Of a stretch of DNA of 64,000 bases, positions 15,081-23,532 are shown piece after piece. The stretch spans positions 682,001 to 746,000 of the forward strand of contig NZ_JAESVA010000002.1 of NCBI RefSeq assembly GCF_020621385.1. Reading direction: 5' to 3'. The position numbers and the translations under genes were made by a program. The number at the start of each line of letters is the position of its first letter. Positions within the stretch are counted from its first letter, which is position 1. Origin of the DNA: Acidisoma cellulosilyticum. GTDB taxonomy: Bacteria; Pseudomonadota; Alphaproteobacteria; Acetobacterales; Acetobacteraceae. Below the pieces are notes generated by a model. It did no database searches. It was given only the letters and a program-made list of their open reading frames with translations, and was not told the DNA's origin.

Positions 15081-17138
15081 ATGCCTCTGCAACAATTGAA
15101 AATCCGGCCGGGGATCAACACCCAGTTGCCGCCCATTCTCAATGAAGGAGGATGGTCTCAGTCCCAGCTCATTCGCTTCGAGAATGGCCAGCCGCAGGCT
15201 ATCGGCGGGTGGGTAAAATGGTGGGAAACGGAGCTTGACAGCCCTGCCCGCGCGATCCGGTCCTGGGCAGATTTCAACGGCACTGTGTGGACGGCGGTCG
15301 GCACGGATACCTCCGTCTATGTGATCGGAGATGGTCAACAGCTCAATATAACGCCGATAATCAATACAACAAATCCGACAGTGGATTTTTCCACTGTAGA
15401 AGGCAGTACCACCGTCACAATTCTTGACAATGCCGTTGGAGTCTTGAACGGAACTGCAGTCAATATTGTCACTCCCGTGGCAGTGGGGGGAATTGTCCTT
15501 CAAGGCCTCTATCAGATTACCATGCTAAATTTTGACTCATTCACGATCACGTCGTCTTCGAGTGCAACATCAACTGTGATCGATGGTGGTATCGTTCCTT
15601 CATTTACCACAATGTCAGGAAGTTTGACCGTTACGGTCACTCTTGAGAACCACGGCTACGCGGCGCAAGAGACTTTTGGAGTCACTGTTCCGGTGACGGT
15701 TGGAGGATTGACGCTTAATGGCGCTTATCTCATCGAATCAGTCGTAGATGATAACACATTCACCATTTCGGCTGTAAGCGCCGCGACGTCTTCTGCAACC
15801 GCATTGATGAACGGTGGAAATGCCCGATTCGTCTACTACAATGCCAACCAGTCGACATATGTGAGCTATGGTTATGGCATCGGTGGCTATGGGCTTGGTG
15901 GGTATGGCGAAGGCAGCATTTATGTGCCGCCCGCCGTCACTCAGGTTCCTCTCTGGACCTTCGATACCTGGGGTGAAACGCTGATCCTCTGCCAAGGAGG
16001 TGGCCCTATCTTTACATGGACGCCTGAGTCCGGGCAAACGCAGGCGCAATTGATTGCCGGTGCCCCGCCGATCAACGGCGGAATATTCGTCGCCATGCCT
16101 GAACTGACGCTTGTCGCATGGGGCTCATCGACATCGGGCATTCAAGAGCCATTGCTCGTCCAGTGGTCGACGATCGGCGACTACACGAATTGGATTCCAA
16201 CGGTAGAGAACCAGGCCGGCAGCCAGACGATCCCGAGCGGATCCAGGGTCGTCGGCGCCATCCAAGGGCCCCAGCAGGCTCTAATCTTTACCGACGTCGA
16301 TGTTTACTCGATGAACTATCTCGGGGGATCTGGTGAGGCATCCCTCGCTTGGGGCTTCATCAAGCTTGCCGACCACTGCGGGCTGATTGCCACCAGAGCG
16401 GTCTGCGTCTTGGATGAGACGGTCTTCTGGATCGCGGGGCCATCCGGCTTGCAGGACAGTCAGGGTCCATCCGGCGGTCGGTTCATGGTCTACAATGGCG
16501 GCGTGACGGAGCCACTGCCCTGCACGGTCTATGACACGATCTTTCAGGATCTCGACTGGGCGAATTCCGAAAAGATCGTCGCGGCCTCAAATGCCCTTTT
16601 TCACGAGGTTTCCTGGTTTTATCCATCGCTCTCAGGTGGATCTGGCGAATGCGACAGCTACGTCAAATTCAACAAGAAAGAGAGCACGTGGGATTTCGGC
16701 AAGCTTCCGCGCTGCGGATGGCAGGACTATTCAGCCGCAGGAAATCCGATAGGGGGCGGCTCGGACGGATATCTCTATGCCCATGAGGTCGGCATCACGG
16801 CCGACGGTGCTGATCTGAATTGGTCGGTCGCGAGCGGCGCCGTCATGATCGCCGAAGGCGACATGATGATGTTTGTCGATTGGCTTCTGCCAGAATTCTA
16901 CTGGGGCATCCGAGGGACGCCGACGACAGTCTCCCCGGTGACTTTGACCATCAGCGGCTATCGTTTTTCGAATGACGTAGCGCCCGTCACCCAGAGTTCG
17001 ATGACTTTCACGCAGTCCGGTAGCGGGTTCAGCAATCCAAGGGTACGCGGCCGCAACCTGAGCTTCACCTTCGGCGGACCGGGTTTCGCGCGCCTCGGCA
17101 GCATTCGGTATCGCGCTGCTCCTGATGGGAAATATTGA
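15081..17138 (+). CDS. Tail nozzle/stabilisation protein, P22 gp10 or SU10 nozzle type
   Basis: The 685-residue protein opens with LKIRPGINTQLPPI, then RFENGQPQAIGGWVKW, the signature opening of P22 gp10-like and SU10 nozzle proteins that plug the tail channel. Two repeated beta units follow at about residues 100-240 (both end in TFTIS-like strands with ATS residues), a Tyr/Gly-rich stretch (YGYGIGGYGLGGYGEG) near residue 270, and a propeller-like C-terminal half with several Trp-rich strands. The length agrees with nozzles carrying inserted domains. The insert at residues 100-240 has lower GC than the flanks. Confidence 0.75.
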   Translation: MPLQQLKIRPGINTQLPPILNEGGWSQSQLIRFENGQPQAIGGWVKWWETELDSPARAIRSWADFNGTVWTAVGTDTSVYVIGDGQQLNITPIINTTNPTVDFSTVEGSTTVTILDNAVGVLNGTAVNIVTPVAVGGIVLQGLYQITMLNFDSFTITSSSSATSTVIDGGIVPSFTTMSGSLTVTVTLENHGYAAQETFGVTVPVTVGGLTLNGAYLIESVVDDNTFTISAVSAATSSATALMNGGNARFVYYNANQSTYVSYGYGIGGYGLGGYGEGSIYVPPAVTQVPLWTFDTWGETLILCQGGGPIFTWTPESGQTQAQLIAGAPPINGGIFVAMPELTLVAWGSSTSGIQEPLLVQWSTIGDYTNWIPTVENQAGSQTIPSGSRVVGAIQGPQQALIFTDVDVYSMNYLGGSGEASLAWGFIKLADHCGLIATRAVCVLDETVFWIAGPSGLQDSQGPSGGRFMVYNGGVTEPLPCTVYDTIFQDLDWANSEKIVAASNALFHEVSWFYPSLSGGSGECDSYVKFNKKESTWDFGKLPRCGWQDYSAAGNPIGGGSDGYLYAHEVGITADGADLNWSVASGAVMIAEGDMMMFVDWLLPEFYWGIRGTPTTVSPVTLTISGYRFSNDVAPVTQSSMTFTQSGSGFSNPRVRGRNLSFTFGGPGFARLGSIRYRAAPDGKY

Positions 17139-17139
17139 T

Positions 17140-17403
17140 ATGGCCAGCGGTCCATCAGGAAACGGTTTGTCAGGAAGCGGCCTCTCAACCGTTGAGACGC
17201 TGCTCCGGCAGCTGATCCAGGCAGTGAACGGCCTGGGCACGGTGATTTCGAAAGGTTCATCGACGTCCACGACCACAGCGCTGAGCACCAATTCACCAAC
17301 GGCCACGGCCGGAGCGGCGACCCTTCCGGTCGGTCCTGTTGGCTTCATCACGTTCACCGACACCTCCGGCACCGTCCGCAAAATCCCCTATTACGGCGAC
17401 TGA
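17140..17403 (+). CDS. Small hypothetical phage protein
   Basis: An 87-residue protein. ATG 17140 is preferred because GATGGGA lies about nine bases upstream and it starts just after the nozzle stop; ATG 17125 would overlap that gene by 14 bases. The first third is Gly/Ser-rich, followed by a helix (TVETLLRQLIQAVNGLG), a Ser/Thr-rich linker and a strand pair ending in VRKIPYYGD. It could be a short coiled-coil trimerisation or linker element. No family is recognised. Confidence 0.55.
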   Translation: MASGPSGNGLSGSGLSTVETLLRQLIQAVNGLGTVISKGSSTSTTTALSTNSPTATAGAATLPVGPVGFITFTDTSGTVRKIPYYGD

Positions 17404-17405
17404 TC

Positions 17406-18431
17406 ATGGACACATCCGGGCCAATGGCGATCGACGAGGCAATGCACGTCGCCGGGCAGCCTATCCATGCCCCGCAGCCGAAGACGACTGCGCCCGCAGG
17501 AAATGGGATCGATTTCGGGGGCGGCCTCATTGATGCGCCAGTCCACGGCCGAACCGACAAGATCCCGCTGAATATCCCGTCGGGGTCCTATGTGCTGCCG
17601 GCGGATATCGTCTCGGCGATGGGGCAGGGCAACACACTGGCCGGCGCGCGGGCCATCCAGGAGGTCATGAAGGGCGCGCCGTATCATGGAACCTCCGGCC
17701 CTTATGGCGCGGGCCAGATTGCGATGAAGCACGGCGAGGGTCGGGGAATTCCAGATCCTCCAGCGCTCATGGCACCAGGCAAAACGGCCGCGGTCTCTTC
17801 GCCAGCGAGGGCGGCAGGCGGGCGGGCTCTGGTTCGCGCCGCCGGACTGATGATAGTCGCCACGCGGCCGCACGTCTCTGTGCTGTTTATCAAGCGTTCC
17901 GGTGTCGGCGATCATGGCGGCGAATGGTGCTTTCCCGGCGGTCATATCGATCCTGGTGAGACGCCGGCCCAGGCGGCCCTCCGCGAAACGCACGAGGAAG
18001 TAGGCTTCCCGGCCGGCGGTCATCCCGCGCTATGGACGCGCCGCGTTGCGGATGGGGTCGATTTTGCGACCTTTATCGTGAAGACGCCGCAGCCGTTTCG
18101 TCCGCGCCTCAACGGGGAACATACCGATGCCGTTTGGGCATCTCCATCTCACCCACCGATGCCGCTCCATCCTGGCTGTCTCGTCGCTCTCGACAAGCTG
18201 CGCGGCATGGTTGGCGATAAGGAAGGTGGCCAAACCGGATCGGCAGATAAAACAGAACTGGTCCCAATCATTGCAGCCGGCGGCGAATATATCCTGCGCC
18301 CTCATGAATGTCGCTGGTTGGGGAAAGGCGATCTTGAAAAAGGTCATCGTGCCCTTGATCAGTTTGTCATCGAGACCCGTGGCCATCTGCGCAAAACGCT
18401 CGGCAAGCTCAAACCTCCAAAGCGGGATTAG
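17406..18431 (+). CDS. Conserved phage protein split by an internal Nudix hydrolase domain
   Basis: In this 341-residue protein, residues 179-201 contain a nearly canonical Nudix box (GHIDPGETPAQAAL followed by RETHEEVGF), so the domain (about 147-265) should hydrolyse a nucleoside diphosphate linked to another moiety. Flanking it are two segments that resemble each other: residues 51-88 (KIPLNIPSGSYVLPADIV and GQGNTLAGARAI) and 284-325 (LVPIIAAGGEYILRP and GKGDLEKGHRALDQF). Both follow the plan 'glycine, strand, gate-like P, then G-x-G-(N/D)'. From memory, similar paired segments occur together in phage proteins lacking Nudix. The start is three bases after the upstream stop. The substrate is unknown. 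Confidence 0.7.
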   Translation: MDTSGPMAIDEAMHVAGQPIHAPQPKTTAPAGNGIDFGGGLIDAPVHGRTDKIPLNIPSGSYVLPADIVSAMGQGNTLAGARAIQEVMKGAPYHGTSGPYGAGQIAMKHGEGRGIPDPPALMAPGKTAAVSSPARAAGGRALVRAAGLMIVATRPHVSVLFIKRSGVGDHGGEWCFPGGHIDPGETPAQAALRETHEEVGFPAGGHPALWTRRVADGVDFATFIVKTPQPFRPRLNGEHTDAVWASPSHPPMPLHPGCLVALDKLRGMVGDKEGGQTGSADKTELVPIIAAGGEYILRPHECRWLGKGDLEKGHRALDQFVIETRGHLRKTLGKLKPPKRD

Positions 18432-18434
18432 CAG

Positions 18435-18920
18435 ATGACCATGAAAACGGATGCTGCAGTCAAGGTGCGCATTGGAAATCCGGGCGACTTTGATCAGATG
18501 ATGCCCTTTCTCATGCAAATGCACGCTGAGAATGGCATGGCCGCGATGGATCCCGATCTTGTTGCGCATTCACTCTTGCGCGGTCTTCATCGAGACAAGG
18601 CTGTTGTCGGTATCGTAGATGATGAAGGCAAGATTGCCGCATCGGTCGGTCTTTTTGTGGGGCGCTGGTGGTATTCCTATGATTCCCATCTCGAAGACTT
18701 CTGGAACTACGTCGATCCGGACTACCGGAAACATCACATAGCCCGTCCGGTCATCGAATTTGCCAAGCGCGCCGCTGATAATATCGGCGTCCCGTTGCTG
18801 ATGGGCGTCACGAGCAATGAGCGCACGGCTGCCAAGGTCAGATTGTATGAGCGGCAGCTTCCATTTGTCGGGGCTGCATTTCGATATGTTCCGGACGTGA
18901 AGGAGGCTGCTTGTGGGTAA
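18435..18920 (+). CDS. GNAT-family N-acetyltransferase
   Basis: The 161-residue protein has the GNAT order. An N-terminal strand and helix (VRIGNPGDFDQMMPFLMQMH) are followed by strands VVGIVDDEGKIAASVGLFV, then a conserved YVDPDYRKHHIARPVIEFAKRAA helix corresponding to the acetyl-CoA-binding motif A, and a C-terminal strand with RLYERQLPFVGAAFRYV. The usual Q/R-x-x-G-x-G/A loop is degenerate (YRKHHIA). Its substrate is unknown. The gene lies between the Nudix protein and a giant ejection-type protein and overlaps the latter by eight bases, so it is co-expressed with virion genes. Confidence 0.7.
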   Translation: MTMKTDAAVKVRIGNPGDFDQMMPFLMQMHAENGMAAMDPDLVAHSLLRGLHRDKAVVGIVDDEGKIAASVGLFVGRWWYSYDSHLEDFWNYVDPDYRKHHIARPVIEFAKRAADNIGVPLLMGVTSNERTAAKVRLYERQLPFVGAAFRYVPDVKEAACG

Positions 18921-21900
18921 GGGTAGCGGCGGCAATACAACAACCTCAACTACGACGCCAAATCCTGCGGCGTTGGCTCAATACACGAACGTCAGTAATC
19001 AGGCGAACACGACTGCCTCAAACCCCTATTATTACTACACGGGAGACCAAGTCGCAGGCCTGAACAGCGACCAGCTATCCGGCATTGGGTCGATCGGCAA
19101 TCTCGCTTCGGCGATGGAGAATCCCAGCAATACCTATGGGATGGCTTCGCCTTATATTGGCTCTTCTGCCGGCATGACGACGGATGCGGCAAATACGTAT
19201 GGCAGCCTCGGAGATTCATTGGCATCTCTGGAAAACCCAAGCAATACCTATGGGCAGGCAACGCCGTACTATAATGCAGCCTCGTCTCTGATTTCTGCTG
19301 GTTCTTCGCCGATCACGTCGAGCGATATCAACCAGTATATGAACCCGTATCTCTCTCAGGTTGGTCAAACAACTTCGAATGAGATGAACCAGAACAATGC
19401 TATCCAGCAGCAGCAGCTTCTGGGCAGCGCCGCAGCGTCCGGTGCGCTCGGCGGCAACCGGGTGGGTCTGGCACAATCCTCGCTCGCCAATCAGCAGGAT
19501 CTTGCCGAGAATGCGACCTTGGCCAACATCAATAGCCAGGGTTACACCTCCGCGCTCGGCGCCGCGCAGACGCAGAATTCGCAAATGCTCCAGGCAGGCA
19601 GCCTTGATAGCCAGCTGGGCCAGACTGCGGAGAATTCTGCACTTTCGGGGTTGGAAGCACCTTTCAGCGCCGCCAGCACCATGGGTTCCGGCTTGCTCAG
19701 TTCCGGATCGCAAATGGGTAATCTTGGGTCGCTGAACCAAAGCGCCTCTACCAGCGCCCTGGATGCCGGTATGACCGGCGCTCAGTCCCAGCTGACGGCC
19801 GGATCGACCGAGCAGACGCAGCAGCAGAACGCGCTTAACGCCGCGTATTCGCAATGGCTTGGCAGTGTCCAATACCCCTACCAGGACACCGACTATCTAG
19901 CCGGAATCCAGAGCAGCATCGGATCGCTTATGGGTGGGGACAGCAGCACCACCGGCCCGAGCCCGAACCCTTATTCCGAGACGGCTGGTGGTCTTCTTGG
20001 CGTGGCGGGTCTTATCGGTGGGACTGGAGGTTTTGGAGCCAAGGGCTGGCTCACTGGCCTTCTCAAGCGCGGCGGCAGGGTTGGGCGAGCTACCGGCGGA
20101 GCGACCGCAGGCGTCTCGGGCCTGACGGGGCAGGACGAATTCGGCACGACAGATAATGCCGGTTATATTGGCCAGATGCCGCAACTGACCCATGGTCAGG
20201 GCGCGCCGCAAGCGCCGCAGGGTGGGCAAGGAAGCCAACAGAAGATCGCTGGCTTTTCCTCGATCCCCGATCTGGTCAGTTATCTGAACGGAGCCAAGCC
20301 GAGCGCAAGCGGTTCAGGCGACACGGGTGGCTTTTCCACAACTCCCTTTACCACTGGCTTTCAGACCGAGAAGCGTGGCGGCCCAATAGCGCGGCGTGAT
20401 GGCGGTGGCGAGGTGATGGGCGCGCCCCCCGAAGCGCCGAGCGCTGAATCCATGGACGACTATCAGCTTCTGTCGCAACTCGCGCCCGGCGCGGCGATGC
20501 AGAAGATCCAATATGATGCGCCGCAGGGTGTCTATAGGCGTGGTGGCCAAATCTCCGGCTTTGCCAGCGGCGGCACGACCGGATCACAGGGCATGCAGGG
20601 CGTTTCCGGTATGACGCTGGTCAATCCCGCGGAGGAGACCAGCGGGATCAACTATGGCGGTTCCAATGCCGCTGGCACATGGAGCGGGGCCACACTTCCG
20701 GCCGCGCCGCAGACCAGTGGCATCTCCATGCCGACCGGTCAGAACAAATCCTATACCACACCGACGACGAGCGGCTTGTCCATTCCGACATCGAACACCG
20801 GCGGCAATTATGCGGCCGTGACCGGAACGGGATCGGGTCAGGCCATCAACCCGTCAACCGGTGTCCCAGATAACTATTCAGCGCAAATTTTTGCTACATC
20901 GCCTTACTATATCAGCGGCACGACATCATCTGGTCTGACGGGTGGCCAGAGTAATGCCGGAACGCCGGCCAATTCGACAAGTGTCAGTAATTCCACACTG
21001 AATCAGATCCTTGCCGACCTCAATCAGACTTCCAGCTCGAAAACGAGCATGCCGACAACCGCTGATTATCTGAACGATCGCGGTCTGCGCCGCGGCGGTC
21101 GCGTGGGTTTTGCCGACGGTGGCGACGCGGGCGGCGACGGCGATCCGGCGATGATTCCGACCGGCCAAACAAATGTCCGCGGGCAGATGATCTATGCGCC
21201 AGCGCCAGTCGCTCCAACGACACCACCATCGCCGCCGCAAGCGGGTTTGGCCGGATTGGCAAATTCAACCTCTTCTGCATCTCCTGCGCCTTCTTCCACA
21301 TCGACACCGCCTCAACAGGCTGGTGTTGCCAGTCTCGCCAATCCACCTCCGGGTGCACCAGCGCCTACCCCTGCGGCCGCCGCCGCGGCACCGAGTGGAT
21401 CTGCATCGCTACCGGCGAACATGCCGGGAGATGCCACACAGGCAGCCAATCCGCCCGCGCCGTTCACACCGACGGCAGGTGGATTCAATGCGGCGCCCGG
21501 CGCACCGCCCGCATCCGGCCCGTCGCCTAGTCCGGGTGGTTTCAACGCGGTGCCAACCGTGCCGCGTGGTGTGCGCGACAACAACCCGCTGAACCTGGAC
21601 TTTTCTCAGGGGCAGGCGGGCCTCGATCCCAATGCGCCGACCGATGGGCAGGAGGCGCGCTTCCAGACACCGACCCTCGGTATTGCTGCAGCCACCCACC
21701 AGCTTCTCACTTATCAATCCCAGGGCGTGAATACGGTTTCCGGGGTTGTAGGCAAATGGACGGCCGGCAATGCCTCACCGCAATACCTCCAGGCTGTGTC
21801 GAGTGCTCTGGGCGTGAAGCCGACTGATCCCATCGACGTTTCGGATCCGGTGACAATGCAGAAGATCGTGTCTGCCATGATCCCCTTCGAAACGCCGAAT

Positions 21901-23532
21901 GGTGCCGACCCGAAAACGATCTCGGATGGCGTGCAGCTCGGACTATCGACATATAAGCGGCCGGGCGGCGCGCAGTACGCTCAGGCCGGAAATGTCGCCT
22001 CAGATGCGTCGTATGGCGGCGCGAACGGTGGCGGACCATCGCAGGGCGGCTTCTATTCGCCATTCACGCCACCGTCGCAGATGGTGTCGGCAGCCGATGC
22101 GGCAAATCAGCCCATCTCCACACCAAACTCTTCTCCAACGACCGGCCTGGAAAAGATGGAGGAAAGCCCCTGGATGGCACTCGCCAATGCCGGATTCGGG
22201 ATGATGTCCAGCGCGTCTCCGTTCTTCGGTGTCAATATCGGTCAGGGTATGCTCGATGGCAGCCAGTATGCCCAGAGCATGCTTGGTCAACAACGGGCTC
22301 GTCAGGGCATGCAGTTTGATCAAGGAAATAAGCAGACTCAGAACAACCTCGTGCAACGCAGTCAGGGTCTGCAAGGCGGCGCCGGCATGGAAGGCGCGCA
22401 AGGAAACGCTGTGGCCGGACTGAACGCGCTGTCAAACTTGCCGCCGCTCATGGGTGCGGCGGCGGTCGGTGCGCCTGGCGCTGCCTCGACGCTTAACCTT
22501 GCAGGCATCAAGACGCCTCAGGTCGCCCTTCCTGGTGCCACCCCTGTCGCAGGTATGGGATCTCCCGGCGGTGGTTCGGCACCATCAGGAGGATCGGCGA
22601 GCGCGCCTGCCGGAGACCCCAACCAGATGCTGCCGCCCGCGACGATCGGCAGCATGTCCTTTCCGGCCCAATCGCCAATGGATCGCATGAATTCGATGTC
22701 TATCTATACGGGTATGGGCGGTGTCGTCGGCAATGCGGCGAGCAATTATTATAATCAAGCTAAGGACGCCGTCAGCACGGGTGGTTTCGTTAACCAATTC
22801 GGGCAGAAGGTTAATCTTGCTGGCGCGGTCGGCGCAGGCGCGCAGGCCACATCCGTGCAGGGCCAAGTCACGCAAGAGGCGTCGCAGTGGAGCAATATGC
22901 ATGAAGAAATGCAGGGCACTGTCACTTCCCTTACACAGATTCACGAATTGGCCAATGCGGCGAACGAAGCGCCTCCGAGCAAGTTCCAGTCCACGATAGC
23001 CGGCGCGGCGTCGACCCTGACTGGCGTTGCTCAGTCCCTTGGCATTCCCGTCAGCCAGAACGTGACCGATTATGCCTCGGCATCTGACCTCATGAAGAAG
23101 ATCAACACCCAGCTTGCGGGCAACATCGCTCGTTCCTGGGGAGACAAGGCATTTGCCGCGCTGCAGACCGTTCAGAGCGCTGTTCCAAGCGGCAATATGT
23201 CTTCGCCGCAGTCCTTTGCGCAGGTCACGCGCAGTGTCGGGCAGCAGCTTCAACTGCAGCAGGATCTTTATGGCTACGGTGTCCAAAACCGGCAGGCGCA
23301 GCAAGCGCAAGATCCGTCCAATCCCTATGGCTGGGAAGATCAGTTCTTCCAGTCGCATCCGCCGCAGATGTACGCCAGCCGTGTCAATCCGCTTCCGTTG
23401 CCGGCATCCGGCGGCAAGGTTGATGCGGGTCAGCTGAAGCCCGGCTTTAATTACACGGTCAACGGCCGCGTCGGGCAATGGACGGGGTCTGGCTTTGCTG
23501 GCGTCGATGCCCTCGGAAACGCCGGACAATGA
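18913..23532 (+). CDS. Giant internal virion protein with murein-hydrolase-like segment and RRGG motifs
   Basis: The 1539-residue protein starts at GTG 18913 behind a perfect AGGAGG (18901-18906). The first 450 residues are Gln/Ser/Ala-rich with repeated units (MENPSNTYG and LENPSNTYG). Four glycine motifs follow: KRGGRVGRATGG, EKRGGPIARRDGGG, YRRGGQISGFASGG and LRRGGRVGFADGG. After a Pro-rich linker, residues about 884-1017 (RGVRDNNPLNLDF ... GIAAATHQLLTYQ ... VVGKWTAGNASPQYL) match the pattern of phage P5-type peptidoglycan-cleaving domains. The C terminus is helical. An ejected, wall-piercing internal protein is the best reading. Confidence 0.7.
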   Translation: MGKGSGGNTTTSTTTPNPAALAQYTNVSNQANTTASNPYYYYTGDQVAGLNSDQLSGIGSIGNLASAMENPSNTYGMASPYIGSSAGMTTDAANTYGSLGDSLASLENPSNTYGQATPYYNAASSLISAGSSPITSSDINQYMNPYLSQVGQTTSNEMNQNNAIQQQQLLGSAAASGALGGNRVGLAQSSLANQQDLAENATLANINSQGYTSALGAAQTQNSQMLQAGSLDSQLGQTAENSALSGLEAPFSAASTMGSGLLSSGSQMGNLGSLNQSASTSALDAGMTGAQSQLTAGSTEQTQQQNALNAAYSQWLGSVQYPYQDTDYLAGIQSSIGSLMGGDSSTTGPSPNPYSETAGGLLGVAGLIGGTGGFGAKGWLTGLLKRGGRVGRATGGATAGVSGLTGQDEFGTTDNAGYIGQMPQLTHGQGAPQAPQGGQGSQQKIAGFSSIPDLVSYLNGAKPSASGSGDTGGFSTTPFTTGFQTEKRGGPIARRDGGGEVMGAPPEAPSAESMDDYQLLSQLAPGAAMQKIQYDAPQGVYRRGGQISGFASGGTTGSQGMQGVSGMTLVNPAEETSGINYGGSNAAGTWSGATLPAAPQTSGISMPTGQNKSYTTPTTSGLSIPTSNTGGNYAAVTGTGSGQAINPSTGVPDNYSAQIFATSPYYISGTTSSGLTGGQSNAGTPANSTSVSNSTLNQILADLNQTSSSKTSMPTTADYLNDRGLRRGGRVGFADGGDAGGDGDPAMIPTGQTNVRGQMIYAPAPVAPTTPPSPPQAGLAGLANSTSSASPAPSSTSTPPQQAGVASLANPPPGAPAPTPAAAAAAPSGSASLPANMPGDATQAANPPAPFTPTAGGFNAAPGAPPASGPSPSPGGFNAVPTVPRGVRDNNPLNLDFSQGQAGLDPNAPTDGQEARFQTPTLGIAAATHQLLTYQSQGVNTVSGVVGKWTAGNASPQYLQAVSSALGVKPTDPIDVSDPVTMQKIVSAMIPFETPNGADPKTISDGVQLGLSTYKRPGGAQYAQAGNVASDASYGGANGGGPSQGGFYSPFTPPSQMVSAADAANQPISTPNSSPTTGLEKMEESPWMALANAGFGMMSSASPFFGVNIGQGMLDGSQYAQSMLGQQRARQGMQFDQGNKQTQNNLVQRSQGLQGGAGMEGAQGNAVAGLNALSNLPPLMGAAAVGAPGAASTLNLAGIKTPQVALPGATPVAGMGSPGGGSAPSGGSASAPAGDPNQMLPPATIGSMSFPAQSPMDRMNSMSIYTGMGGVVGNAASNYYNQAKDAVSTGGFVNQFGQKVNLAGAVGAGAQATSVQGQVTQEASQWSNMHEEMQGTVTSLTQIHELANAANEAPPSKFQSTIAGAASTLTGVAQSLGIPVSQNVTDYASASDLMKKINTQLAGNIARSWGDKAFAALQTVQSAVPSGNMSSPQSFAQVTRSVGQQLQLQQDLYGYGVQNRQAQQAQDPSNPYGWEDQFFQSHPPQMYASRVNPLPLPASGGKVDAGQLKPGFNYTVNGRVGQWTGSGFAGVDALGNAGQ

